Assembly: GCA_030068145.1 (NCBI GenBank) | Contig: JAPJBO010000045.1 | Location: forward strand, 372,001-436,000 | Direction: 5' to 3' | Origin: Diplonema papillatum | Lineage: Eukaryota; Euglenozoa; Diplonemea; Diplonemida; Diplonemidae | Length of the DNA stretch: 64,000 nt | Shown: piece by piece, positions 30,311-40,575 of the stretch | How the letters are laid out: the number at the start of each line of letters is the position of its first letter | Position numbering within the stretch: the stretch's first letter is position 1 | Program-made: the position numbers and the translations under genes | The notes under the pieces: model-generated | Told to the model about the DNA's origin: nothing | The model's input: the letters and a program-made list of their open reading frames with translations, nothing else | Database searches by the model: none

Positions 30311-30877
30311 AGGCCAGGTGGATCGCTCCCCCTGTTGCTCGGGATACCCCGCCCGAGCACCCGTCGGACACCGATGAGTAGCCTTTGTTTTTAGGGAGCG
30401 CACACACTCATCACTAGGAGTAAATACCCCTCACTCCATCGCTGATCGGCCGGTCGCCCGGGGGATTTAGGTGTCGTAGACCCCAGTTATAACGCTGTAT
30501 CTCCGATCAGCTGCTGATTTCATTGCCCGCAGGCCCTGGATTACAGCTTCCCAGGGGTCTTATGCGTTACACTTGTACGTTAGCTGGGGGGTTTAGCGTT
30601 AGAATTCTTCGTTACAGGTGGCAACTTGGGTATTGATCGGCTCGGCAAGTCATGGCAAGGACTAAGTAGGCTTTTGTTGGCTGTGGGAGAGATGGTAGAC
30701 GATTGAAGAAACTGATGAGACTAACACTCAACGTAGAGTGGCGATCGGAAGCTCCTTTCTTGGACTCCTTTCGTCTTTTAGGGGAACAATGGGTTGTTGC
30801 CGAGGCGACACCCACGTTTTAGCCATATCCTCCACTGGTTGCTCTTGCGAGACCCATGTGGTAGACAGGGAGAAGAA
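30311..30877. other. Spacer upstream of the Penelope-like frame
   Basis: About 570 bp with no gene I can support. It may include the 5' untranslated part of the Penelope-like element. Confidence 0.35.
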
Positions 30878-31001
30878 ATGTGAAAACGGGTTTTTGCCTA
30901 GAGGCTTTTCGTGTTATTCTGCAGATGCTTTGGGCTATCTTTGTGTCTTTGCTCTCAGTTGTCTTCTTAACCATGGTTAAGTGCGCAAATGGTGTCAGCC
31001 G
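30878..31001 (+). repeat. Dispersed repeat R2, right flank of the retroelement block
   Basis: Looks identical to 20110-20233. It stops abruptly inside the hairpin stem (after GCCG), and unrelated purine-rich sequence follows. Confidence 0.85.
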
Positions 31002-33700
31002 GATGAGAGAAGGAGAGAAAGAAGAGCATTAGAATCGAGCATCCATTTGGTCAGGCAAACCTTGTGCGCCAGCTTCGGCGGGAAGCGTGAATCTGACGAC
31101 CAGGGCTTGCCCCGAATTCGAATTGAGAGAGCTTGCGCGAGGGATTTCTCTCTGCAGCTTGGCGCTCAGCATGCGCTCAGCATGCGCTCCATAATCTGCT
31201 TGGCTGATGGGTCCTTGTAGGATCCTGCTTCTTGTTTGGGTCTTTTCCGGCCATTCTTCAGCCTAGATAAATTGGCATGTTCTTCGGGAATTCTGGGATG
31301 CTTCTTGGGTACCTTGCTGGAGACCCTTCACAGTTGATCGACAACCTACCCAACCGAGCTTCTTGTTACTCAAACCTTGCAGGCGAACGCTCCTCCACCA
31401 CGTCACTGACTTGTTCTTGTTCTGTGCCAGTCCTCTACCTCCCCTTCATCAGGCCGGTCCACTTCTCCTCATAGATTGCGATATAGCACCAGGCAATACC
31501 TCGAGGAGACGGGGATGGACCTGATAGACCGTGCAACATGATGAACAGCAATAGACAGTGCCAGGCGCTGCGATGCAGATCGGGGTTGACCGGGTTCTTC
31601 ATGACAAGTTTTCCGCCAGTCGTCCACCACCTACGTTCTACCTCGTGGTGGGCGCATCAACTTGTAGCCCAACATGGATCGATGGCATTGTAGATGCACA
31701 CCGCACAACAGACCAACCTTCTATGCTGTACGACACCCCCCTACAGCAACGCGTGGTTTTTCACGTGTACTCATGAACTTCTCGGTACCCAGGTCAGTGC
31801 AGTGGGTGAATTCCCGCAAAACCCTTGTAGCGTGGCAAGTGTCCCGCTATACAGCCTTACAGCCTTAGGACTTGCAGTTTCGACCGCATTTCGAGACAAC
31901 CTGATGTCAGAACCAGCACCCGCTCCCTCAGTAGCGCGTCGCGGCGTCGCACCTAAAAAAGAGCGGAAACACGGGGAGTATTGTTTTCTTCTTTTCTTCC
32001 TTCTTTTTTTCTCTTCCGTTTTGTCACACTCTCTTCCTCTGCTTTATTCCTTCGTTCACAATTGTTTGGTGGGCACTGGGCACAGAAGAGAAAAAGAAAT
32101 GCGTAGGTTAGTTGTAGTGTGGTGCTCATTTGCATGCTAATAAGACTCCCCCACTAAACGCAACAAGAGCAGAGTGAAAGAAATAGTCACCACGAGTGTC
32201 GGGCTGACCTTTGGATGGAGAAATACTCGGATCTGACCGGTGCTTACTTCGACGGAGCCTACAGGAGAGAAACAGCGCAACTACAAAGTGAGGCCTTTTT
32301 GTTGAACGTTCACGCTGCTTGCTACAGCACAATTCCTCCTCCAGATGCCGACCTCCTCGAGTATTTCCTACAAAGCAGGTGCTTAAAAAAGAAAAGGCGG
32401 ACAAAATCCGAACAAGCCCCGGAACAATAAGTCGGCTGCACTCAAGAAGCGAATTCTTTCTCAATTGATGGTGGGGTTTTCGACAAGCAATGCATCCTTT
32501 TTTAGCGTTTTCTTTCCCTTCAGGTCTTGAGCTGATGAAACGAAACAACGATCAGCATGGATCAATGATGAAGATGTTGACAAGAATATTTGCGTGTGCA
32601 GGTGACAAACCTTCTGCTTGTACCATCGGCTGGTTGGTTCACTGATGCGCAGTCGTTGGTCCTGAACTGTTCACCATGTGATCACAAGTTATGTCGCTAA
32701 GTCGCACGTTAACACATAACAAGTGAATACACTTGTAGTTCCCATAGTAAGCAAGACTCCCCCTCTACTGTCTCCGGCGGCTTGACAGCTACTACGAAGG
32801 TTTAATCTGTATTTACACGCGTCCACGTGTTGCGTCTTTTCACCTTTACCGAGGCAAACATCTCGTTCCAAACCACCCGTAGCCGAGACCGCAAACCGGT
32901 CCACTTGTACACGTACCGAAAGGAAATACTCGACGTAGCTGCTTCGACTCCGAATGGAAGGGAGGAAATATTGAGGTAGAGGGGCATATACAATACAAAC
33001 ACAATCTGATTTGTTCTTCGCTTACACCTGTGTTGTTTTCTCACTCAGGACTTTGACGTTTGTGTGATTTGATCGTGGGGAGGGATAGCCCCGCATGACC
33101 TCACACGTCGGTTCAACACGTGGTTTGGTAGTTACAGCACTTGGGACCCCTTCTGTTCTTTGTCAGGCAGCATCGCTGAGCATTTCCTTTCAAGCTGGCG
33201 CTTATGTAAATAATAATGGAGAGAAAGAAATGCGTAGTTTTGTTGTGAAAGAAATGTGCGAAGTTTTGTCTTGGGTTCCCCACTAGGCCTCCTGTTCAAC
33301 TTTCTATCCAGCTTCTACAGCCGCGGCACGTGGCTAAAAATTGACACAACCCTTCTCCACACACCTCTGGAATCACCGGTGGTGGAGACGCCCTCGGTTT
33401 CTTCTTTTTGTGTTTTCCGATCCCGTGAGCCGATTGGTGTCTTTTCGGCCTTTGTTTTGCTTCCGGTCTTGGCGGGTTCGGGAGGAAAGCCCTCCCCGGC
33501 ATGTACAAACAAATACCGCGCGTATTCTTTTTTCCTTATTTTTTTTTTGCGGGGAGGGAGGGGTTTGCTTTTCCTTTCCCGTTGGAAACCTCCTTTTTCT
33601 CGCACTAATTTGCGAGTGAAAGTTCGCTTGAGGATGAGAGACTTCTACTTTTTTTTTTTTTCCGTTCCTTTTTGAACGTTCTGGGGTACTTCTTGATGTT
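31002..33700. other. Intergenic stretch with repeat fragments
   Basis: It holds an R6-like fragment (about 31020-31130), an R11 fragment (about 31505-31590) and a truncated R1 copy (about 32222-32385). It also has T-rich tracts near 31980-32030 and 33530-33550 and an R3-end motif near 33607. No gene was recognised. Confidence 0.45.
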
Positions 33701-33745
33701 TGGTGACCGTACGTAGTATTTCTTTCTTTACGCCGCCCACGAGGT

Positions 33746-34044
33746 ACCAGGGAAAGCCTGCTACACGGGAGCCAAGCTTCACGTGTTCGGCGGCACTGCA
33801 GAGCCACGGGCCTACGGGTTAAGTGGCTACCGATTTCCCAAACTAAAGCATCGACGCTTGGCGCACCTTGGGGCTTGGCGCTCGCGCTGAACACAAGCTC
33901 GTCGAGACGGTCAGCCACAGGGCAGAGCGGACGGGGTTGTGGCACTGTGCTGCCTCCGACTCAAGCTTTGCAACCTGTGGTTGACCGTCACGTTCCTGGA
34001 CCAGGAGCGGCCTTTTTCTTTCTTTTTCTTTTTCTTCTTCTTCT
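33746..34044 (+). repeat. Repeat R12, left arm of a 300-bp inverted pair
   Basis: Begins GTACCAGGGAAAGCCTGCTA and ends in a CTTTTTCTT-rich tract. It is nearly the reverse complement of 36180-36482. Partial copies occur near 51350-51495, 57560-57640 and 58165-58215. Confidence 0.8.
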
Positions 34045-34714
34045 ACGCCGCCCACGATAACCAAAGCAACTTGTCGGTAGCAACCAACAAAACGACGACG
34101 CGGTGCGACAACAGCACGCTTGGGCCACTATAGGACTTGTCGCTGTTGCTTTGCACACAGTGCGGGCGTTGTTGTCTTGTCTTCTCTCCCTCCGAACGGG
34201 TATTTCTTCGGAGTATTCTGAGGTTTCAAGGCTTCTATCTGCAGCTCGGGCCGCTCTGAAGTGCGTCGGCCTCTGACGACCCGTGTGTCCCATGCTCGAA
34301 GGTTTCTGTACCGCATTTCCAAAGGCTGCGCCGTGTAGTTTCTGCAAATGCAGAACTTGCGCGCCTTTCCTTCATCATGCAGTGTACATTCTTCCTCCAG
34401 TGGGCAAGGGGGCAGCAGCTGGATCTGGCCGAGGCCACGTCAGGACGGAGCTGGTGAGTGTGAGGTGGGTCTTCCCCTCGCGCAAGGCCAACGCTCCCCG
34501 GTCGGCACGAAAGCTTTTTGTTTGTGTGCACTGCCGGAACGCACCTGCTTTGAAGGTATCCTCTCGCGCAGGCCGCCCCTGCCCAGGTCGGCACGAAAGC
34601 TTTTGCTTGCGCGCACTACACTACCGGAACTTACCCGCTTTGATCAGTTTCCGTGCAGCATGCTGCCAACTACCAATTCTTTAGTACCAACCATGCCTTC
34701 GTCAAAACAAGAAA

Positions 34715-34930
34715 ATACTCGAGGGACTGCCTTGTGCTCATTTCGAAGGAGGCTAGAGGGGGAGAAAACAATACAACTACAAAGTGGGTCTTTTTTGTTG
34801 AACGCTTACGCCCGCCACTAAACCCAGATTCACCTGTGTTCCGTGTGGGCTACAGCACATTTACCTCCTTCGATCTTTTGCAACTGGCAGTCTCCTCAAG
34901 CATTTCCTACAAAGCAGGTGCTTATACAAA
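34715..34930 (+). repeat. Dispersed repeat R1, young copy
   Basis: Nearly identical to the copies at 706-915, 39366-39585 and 62405-62622. It starts TACTCGAGGGACTGCCTTGT and ends GCAGGTGCTTATACAAA. Confidence 0.88.
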
Positions 34931-34934
34931 AAAA

Positions 34935-35134
34935 ACTACCTCGGGGCAACTCCCAAGGAGGTTGCGGCGCTCTCCTCGCGAAGCAACTGAGACACACCAG
35001 TACGCTGCCAACTACGAATTCTTTAGTACCAACCATGCCTTCGTCAACACAAGACAAAACGACCTCGGGGCAACTCCCAAGGAGGTTGCGGCGCTCTCCT
35101 CGCGAAGCAACTGAGACACTCCAGTACGCTGCCT
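34935..35134 (+). repeat. Tandem duplication after R1
   Basis: A segment beginning ACCTCGGGGCAACTCCCAAG occurs at 34938 and again at 35071, a period of about 133 bp. The two copies are almost identical. Confidence 0.8.
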
Positions 35135-35507
35135 CCCCGCGGCGCCTGTTCGGCACCGGGTGTGCAGGTCTATTTTTTTGATTGCGTGCCGGCACATATA
35201 ACACGGCTTCTTTCTTCCCTTTTTTCTTCAGCGAAATCAAAAAGTGGATAAGCGCATCGATTGCTTGATCCGCCTTCTAAGACAAGACAAGGCGTTCGGT
35301 TTTTTTGGTCAGTCACTGACCGCCCACCCCCTTTATTCTGCAACGCGACTACCACTGTTTTTTGATCGGCACAGTGGACTTTTTCTCACGAGGCTGGTTG
35401 AGGAAGAATCCCAAAGCTAGTTAAGTTTCACTGCAAATCCTGAAATACCCAGTACCCTTCGGTGGTTTTCGCTGGCAGAACTAAATGCTGGTGGATCATC
35501 GCACGGG

Positions 35508-35690
35508 GGGATTGCAAGAACATGCTTGGGATGGGTATGTGCTCAATACCGCACTGGTCCCGTCTGCGCCGTTACTTGTTTCGGTCCTTTAAGCCACGGA
35601 CACATAAGGCGGACCATCATCAGCGCGGAACCTGAGTGTCTGCAGACAGGACAGTGGCGTGAGTCTGGTTTGTCAGGCGGCTATGTTGCT
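35508..35690 (+). repeat. Repeat R8
   Basis: It shares its whole length with 58983-59160 and, more diverged, with 58745-58930. Landmarks are TGCAAGAAC, the TTTCGGTCC-TTAAGCC block and GTGAGTCTGGTTTGTCAG. Confidence 0.75.
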
Positions 35691-36179
35691 GGGGGGGGGA
35701 TCGTTGTATAATGGTCTAGGTTGAAGGAAACTGGAAAGGTTGAAAAAGGTTGCGGGGGCGGGAGGCTGAAGTCTTGGGGGGTTTACCCACCACATGGAGA
35801 CCGTTTTTTGAAGACGTGCTCCAGCTCTCCTCGGCTGTGGCCATTTTAGAGTGAAAGTTCGCTTGAAACTCCGGGATTTTGTGTTACCGTCCACATAGGG
35901 TGACTCATTTGGTCCTGGGGGTGAAGACCAAAACGTGAAAAAGCATTCTCCCGCTAGTCGTGCGCTTTGCGCACTCCTCCCGTACTGACGGGGCTTGCCG
36001 CGGGCTCACTTGCCAAGTGGCTACCGTTCTCAGACTTGTGTGCTGCATGTACCGTGTCAGTACAAAAGGCTCGTGCTCCCGTACCGGGTCAGTCCAACTC
36101 CGCATTGCTTCATTGCAAGCAAGGGCGTGAGCGGATGTGTGCGGTAAAGAAGTACGGGGAGTCGATCTTGACAGGCTTG

Positions 36180-36482
36180 CAGCGGAAGAAGAAGAGAAGA
36201 AGCAAAAAGAAAAAGGCCGCTCCTGGTCCAGGAACGTGACGGTCAACCACAGCTTGCAAAGCTTGAGTCGGAAGCAGCACAGTGCCACAACCCCGTCCGC
36301 TCTGCCCTGCGGCTGACCGTCTCGACGAGCTTGTGTTCAGCACGACCGCCAAGCCCCAAGGTGCGCCAAGCCTTGATGCTTTAGTTTGGGAAATCGGTAG
36401 CCACCTGACCCGTGGGCCCGTGGCTCTGCAGCACCGCCGAACACGTGGAGTTTGGCTCCCGTGTAGCAGGCTTTCCCTGGTA
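36180..36482 (-). repeat. Repeat R12, right arm of a 300-bp inverted pair
   Basis: Near reverse complement of 33746-34044. About 2.1 kb lies between the arms, including one R1 copy and one R8 copy. Confidence 0.8.
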
Positions 36483-37194
36483 CCCAAAAGGGCTTGCAGC
36501 GGAAAAAAAGATCGTGAAGAAGCTGGCATGCTGGGCTTGCGAGGAATCGTAAAAGAAAAGAGTTTGGCACGCTGCTGCTCGCTGTGGATGAACGCCCGCG
36601 GCATGCCTCATGGGCCGGCACTGGAGCCGGTCACCCCCTCCTGATAGACCGTGATAAACCGGGGTATACCGTAAAAGCAGCAGGCAATTCTATGCAGCTC
36701 CTAGAGATAGTGATGGACCTGGTGGAGCCTGATGGTCCATGATAGTTTGAATTACTTTCGTTTGTGCGTATGTGCTATCACCTGTTTGGTAATTTCCACA
36801 GTACGCTGCCAACCGTCACTTTTGGATAATGACAACCGCGGTTGTTACCATAAGAAATGCAAATATTCGGTGCCAATAATCTGCATCGTGATGACAGCGG
36901 CAGGCAAGACACAGTTCCAGGGGATCGGGGTGGACCAGATTAGCCGGCACGTGCAGGCGCCGGGGAAGGTAATATGGCAGCGGTTGCTACTGTTTGGTTG
37001 CGCACACACTGTTTCAACAACACGCAAAGGCACAGTACACGAGGAAGGGTGGCGGGGCGGCGTACCAAATACTATAACGGACGCTAGAGATCGCAGAGAG
37101 GATGCTGCCCTACCTGTGCTTTGCCGTAGACCGAGGATAGTTGAGTCGCAGACTTCTTGGTTCCAGAAGAAATAGAGAGGCCGGCACCAGCAAG

Positions 37195-37800
37195 TGCCAG
37201 CCAAAATCCACTTTACCCCCCCTCTGCTTGAGAGCTCCCAGAAACAGGGGCAGCAAGAACCAAAATGTGCCCACTGTTTCTTTGGGAGCCAGCAGCAACA
37301 GATAGGCAGGTGCTAGAATAGGCCGAGCAAAATCCACCTTACCCCCCCTTCTGCTTGAGAGCCGCATGTGACAGGGAAACTCTTGGCAGGAGAGACCCAT
37401 GAAATCCAACTTGCTTCCCTTTTGCTTTGGGGCTGTCAGAAATAGTGAGGCCTGCAGAATAGGCCACACAAAATCCACCTTACCCCCCTTTTGCTTGAGA
37501 GCTGCCAGAAATAAGCTGCAAGAACAAAATGTGCTCAATTTTTGCTTAGGGGCCACCGGCAGGGGCCAGCCGCAATAGATAGGCGCACCTGCCGAGAGCA
37601 CCATGAAATCCAACTTGCCTGTATTTTGCATGGGGGCCATAAGAAGTAGAGATGCCCACACCAGAATAGGTCACAAGAAATCCACTTTACAGCCTTCTTC
37701 TTGAGAGCTGTCGGCAACAGGGGGGCATAGAGAACCAAATATGCTTACTTCTGCTTGGGGCCAGCCGAAATAGAGAGGCCTGTGCCACGAAGTGCCAAAC
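37195..37800. repeat. Degenerate tandem array
   Basis: At least six related blocks contain AAAATCCAC-TTACCCCCC-TTTGCTTGAGAGC-like or GAAATCCAACTTGC-like cores at about 60-130 bp spacing. No frame persists through the array. Confidence 0.7.
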
Positions 37801-37965
37801 AAAATCCACTTCGGTACGGGAGCAGCGCGTCCTCAAGAGGTGTCGTACCATTATCCGTGTGCAGTTTTTTGCGTAGTCTCGATGAGAAACAAAAAGGATC
37901 GGTGCGAGGAAATGTCTCCCCAAACCTGGTTTATTCCCCCCCTAGCGAGTCAGGCGGAAACAAAA

Positions 37966-38300
37966 TATACCGCGGCACAAGGCATTGCCGCCTGTCAAGT
38001 GCACTCTGTCGCAAACACCGTGAACGCATCGCTTGCCCCGCGTCCTTTTAATGCCTCCTCAGTCGAGTCGCAGATACGTCCCTACTAGTAGCTGCTTCAG
38101 GCGTCGGAAGGCATAGACACGTGCACTGCCCCCCTGGTTCTGTGTGATAATCGCTCCACAGCGGCAAAACCCCCCGACATGCCTTGCCGGTAAAACCGCG
38201 CGCAATTTCGAGGCTGAGGCTGTGCTTGTATCCCGCGTGCTTCGACTGCGTCCAGCAGGAGCTGGCTAAATCTACGCAAATCTTGCTGTTTTAGATTGAC
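37966..38300 (+). repeat. Second copy of the 8116-8453 repeat
   Basis: Same orientation and similar length; a handful of substitutions and short indels by eye. Confidence 0.8.
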
Positions 38301-39365
38301 AGCGAACACTGACCTGATCCCTGAGTCAGAAGAGGTGCAGGTGCAGGTGCAGGTGCGGTGCGCCCACAACGCGTGTGTGAGACGACGACGCTGAATTCTT
38401 CGTAGCGAAGAGCTTTCTCGCTAAAACCACTTTTCTTTTTTTTCCTCAGGGGAGGCCTAGTAGTATGGCGAGAGACGGCTTGCCAGCTTTGCCCCGATCG
38501 TTTAGGATAGGGCTGACTGGAGACGGAGATGCCCCGCGGCAGGCTCAACGACAAGAAAATTTCACGCGCGCAGGCGAGGGGTGTGTCATCCGCCATACGT
38601 GCCGCACCGTGGTTGAGCCAGTCCACCCCTATCCTCTCGAGCTGCATCGAATTGCAGTCAACCAGCAGTCTATCAGCAGGGGGCAGACCGACACCACTGA
38701 TTGAATGTGCTACACAGCATATTCGCCTGTGACAGACAGCAGCGGGCAGTTCGATGCACTTCCAGGAAATAGGGGTGGACCGGCTCAACCGTACACCCGC
38801 GAAAGTCTACAAACAAGGTGCGCTGGTTCGCTTTTGTTTTACTTGTTAGGAATCAGAATCCATTGGGGATATGCGGCCGGAGAAGAAAAAGAGGTTCGCA
38901 TTCGCGAATCGCTTTTTGATTTGCCTTAGAAACACGAACATGATGATTCAACCATTCATTCCATTCCATTCAAATTGACCAACATCGAGAGACTCTGGGT
39001 GGATTCATCACTTTTTTCCAAATTCACATCCGGGTTTCTCCTGATCCAACCCCACTCTTTCGAGTGGAGCCGAACCAGGAGAAAACCGTAGGAACCGGCC
39101 ATAAGCGTTGTAGACAACATAATACATGTATTGTTATTTGAGGTGTTATTTAGATGCAGATCCACGTCAAACCTTGAAAGCGCTTTTTCGTTGACCGCAC
39201 CAACCGCCCTGAATTCAAATAATGAACGCGGTTTTCAAGTGGCAATCGATCACGAGCTGGCTAACAGGAATAGTTGAGTTGCAGCTCTTGACAAGTCACC
39301 CAGTTTTTTTCTCTCTCTGTCAAAGTTCGACCTCAGTTCCCGTCAGTACAGATGTACTGATTAAA

Positions 39366-39585
39366 AATACTCGAGGGACTGCCTTGTGCTCATTTCGAAG
39401 GAGGCTAGAGGGGGAGAAAACAATACAACTACAAAGTGGGTCTTTTTTGTTGAACGCTTACGCCCGCCACTAAACCCAGATTTACCTGTGTTTCGTGTGG
39501 GCTACAGTACATTTTCCTCCTTTGATCTATCGCAACTGGCAGTCTCCTCAAGCATTTCCTACAAAGCAGGTGCTTATACAAAAAA
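39366..39585 (+). repeat. Dispersed repeat R1, young copy
   Basis: Nearly identical to the 34715 and 62405 copies. It ends in an A-run that joins an unrelated GAGATCGGGGG sequence, itself repeated near 39976. Confidence 0.88.
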
Positions 39586-40394
39586 AAGAGATCGGGGGGG
39601 GGCTCTGATGCGCCATGCGTGTCTTTCGGTGCTATAGCTCGTTCGTTGTGTATTGTTTCATGACGTGTTGCCAAGAAAGCGAAGACCGCGGCTGTCCGCC
39701 CTGCTGTTGCAGATTATTGCCAAGTGTTCTTGAATGATCCACTGCTACTGTACCCCAGCACTTGCCTTCTTCGCATGGCTCTTTTGCTTCCGAAGGACAG
39801 TCTCTGTGATGTACAGTAGTGACAACCACAAAGAGGTGCACCCTGTCAGACACATAAACGTGCAGTTGTGCCGCAACTGGGATTTTTAGTAACTCCGAGC
39901 AACTTATGGACAGTTACGTGGGAGGAATTCTTATATATAAGGCCCTGTACAGATGTACTATTTAAAAAAAAAAAGAGATCGGGGGGTGCTCTGATGCGCC
40001 ATGCGTGTCTTTCGGTGCTATAGCTCGTGCGTTGGACGGCTCGCGGGCCTGTTTTGGCGCCGGCGAATGGGTAACGGGCAAGCACGAGACGGTGAGCTCA
40101 ACATCGGTCACCCGGACGGAGCGCTTGTAGACCGCCCGCCCTGTCCTGTACCACAACGGGTACCGTGAAAGAATCACTGGATCAAGACGGGCCGGCTCCA
40201 TGCTCAGAAGATGAGAAAGAATGCACAACCTTCTCAGGCGGGCAGTACACGCAGGTGAATAACGAGGGGGGTCAGCACGTCCTGCGCGGCCAGGAAATCA
40301 ACCACTTTTGCTCCCTTGGAGTGGAAGCACACACCTGGTCCCTGTTTGACGACGGTCAATTCGGGGAGGCATCCATCGATGACCGCAAGCAGAC

Positions 40395-40575
40395 GGTGGG
40401 ATAGCTCAGGAAGTTGCAAAAAGCGCGTTGTAGAGGGTGGGATAGCTCAGGAAATCGCAAGAATCGTCATCTGGAGGGTGGGATAGCTCGGGAAATTGCA
40501 AAAAAACGCGTTCCAGAGGGCGGGTTAGCTCGGGAAACTGCAAAACGCGCGTTGTAGAGGTGGGATAGCTCAGGG
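40395..40575 (+). repeat. 41-bp tandem repeat, about 4.5 units
   Basis: Units begin GGTGGGATAGCTCAGGAA and end near CGCGTTGTAGAG. The unit length varies from about 39 to 42 bp. Confidence 0.85.

Noticed and set aside
40234-40419. 61-codon minus-strand frame
   Set aside because: Some coding-like composition but no domain, no partner exon and a tandem array at its edge.
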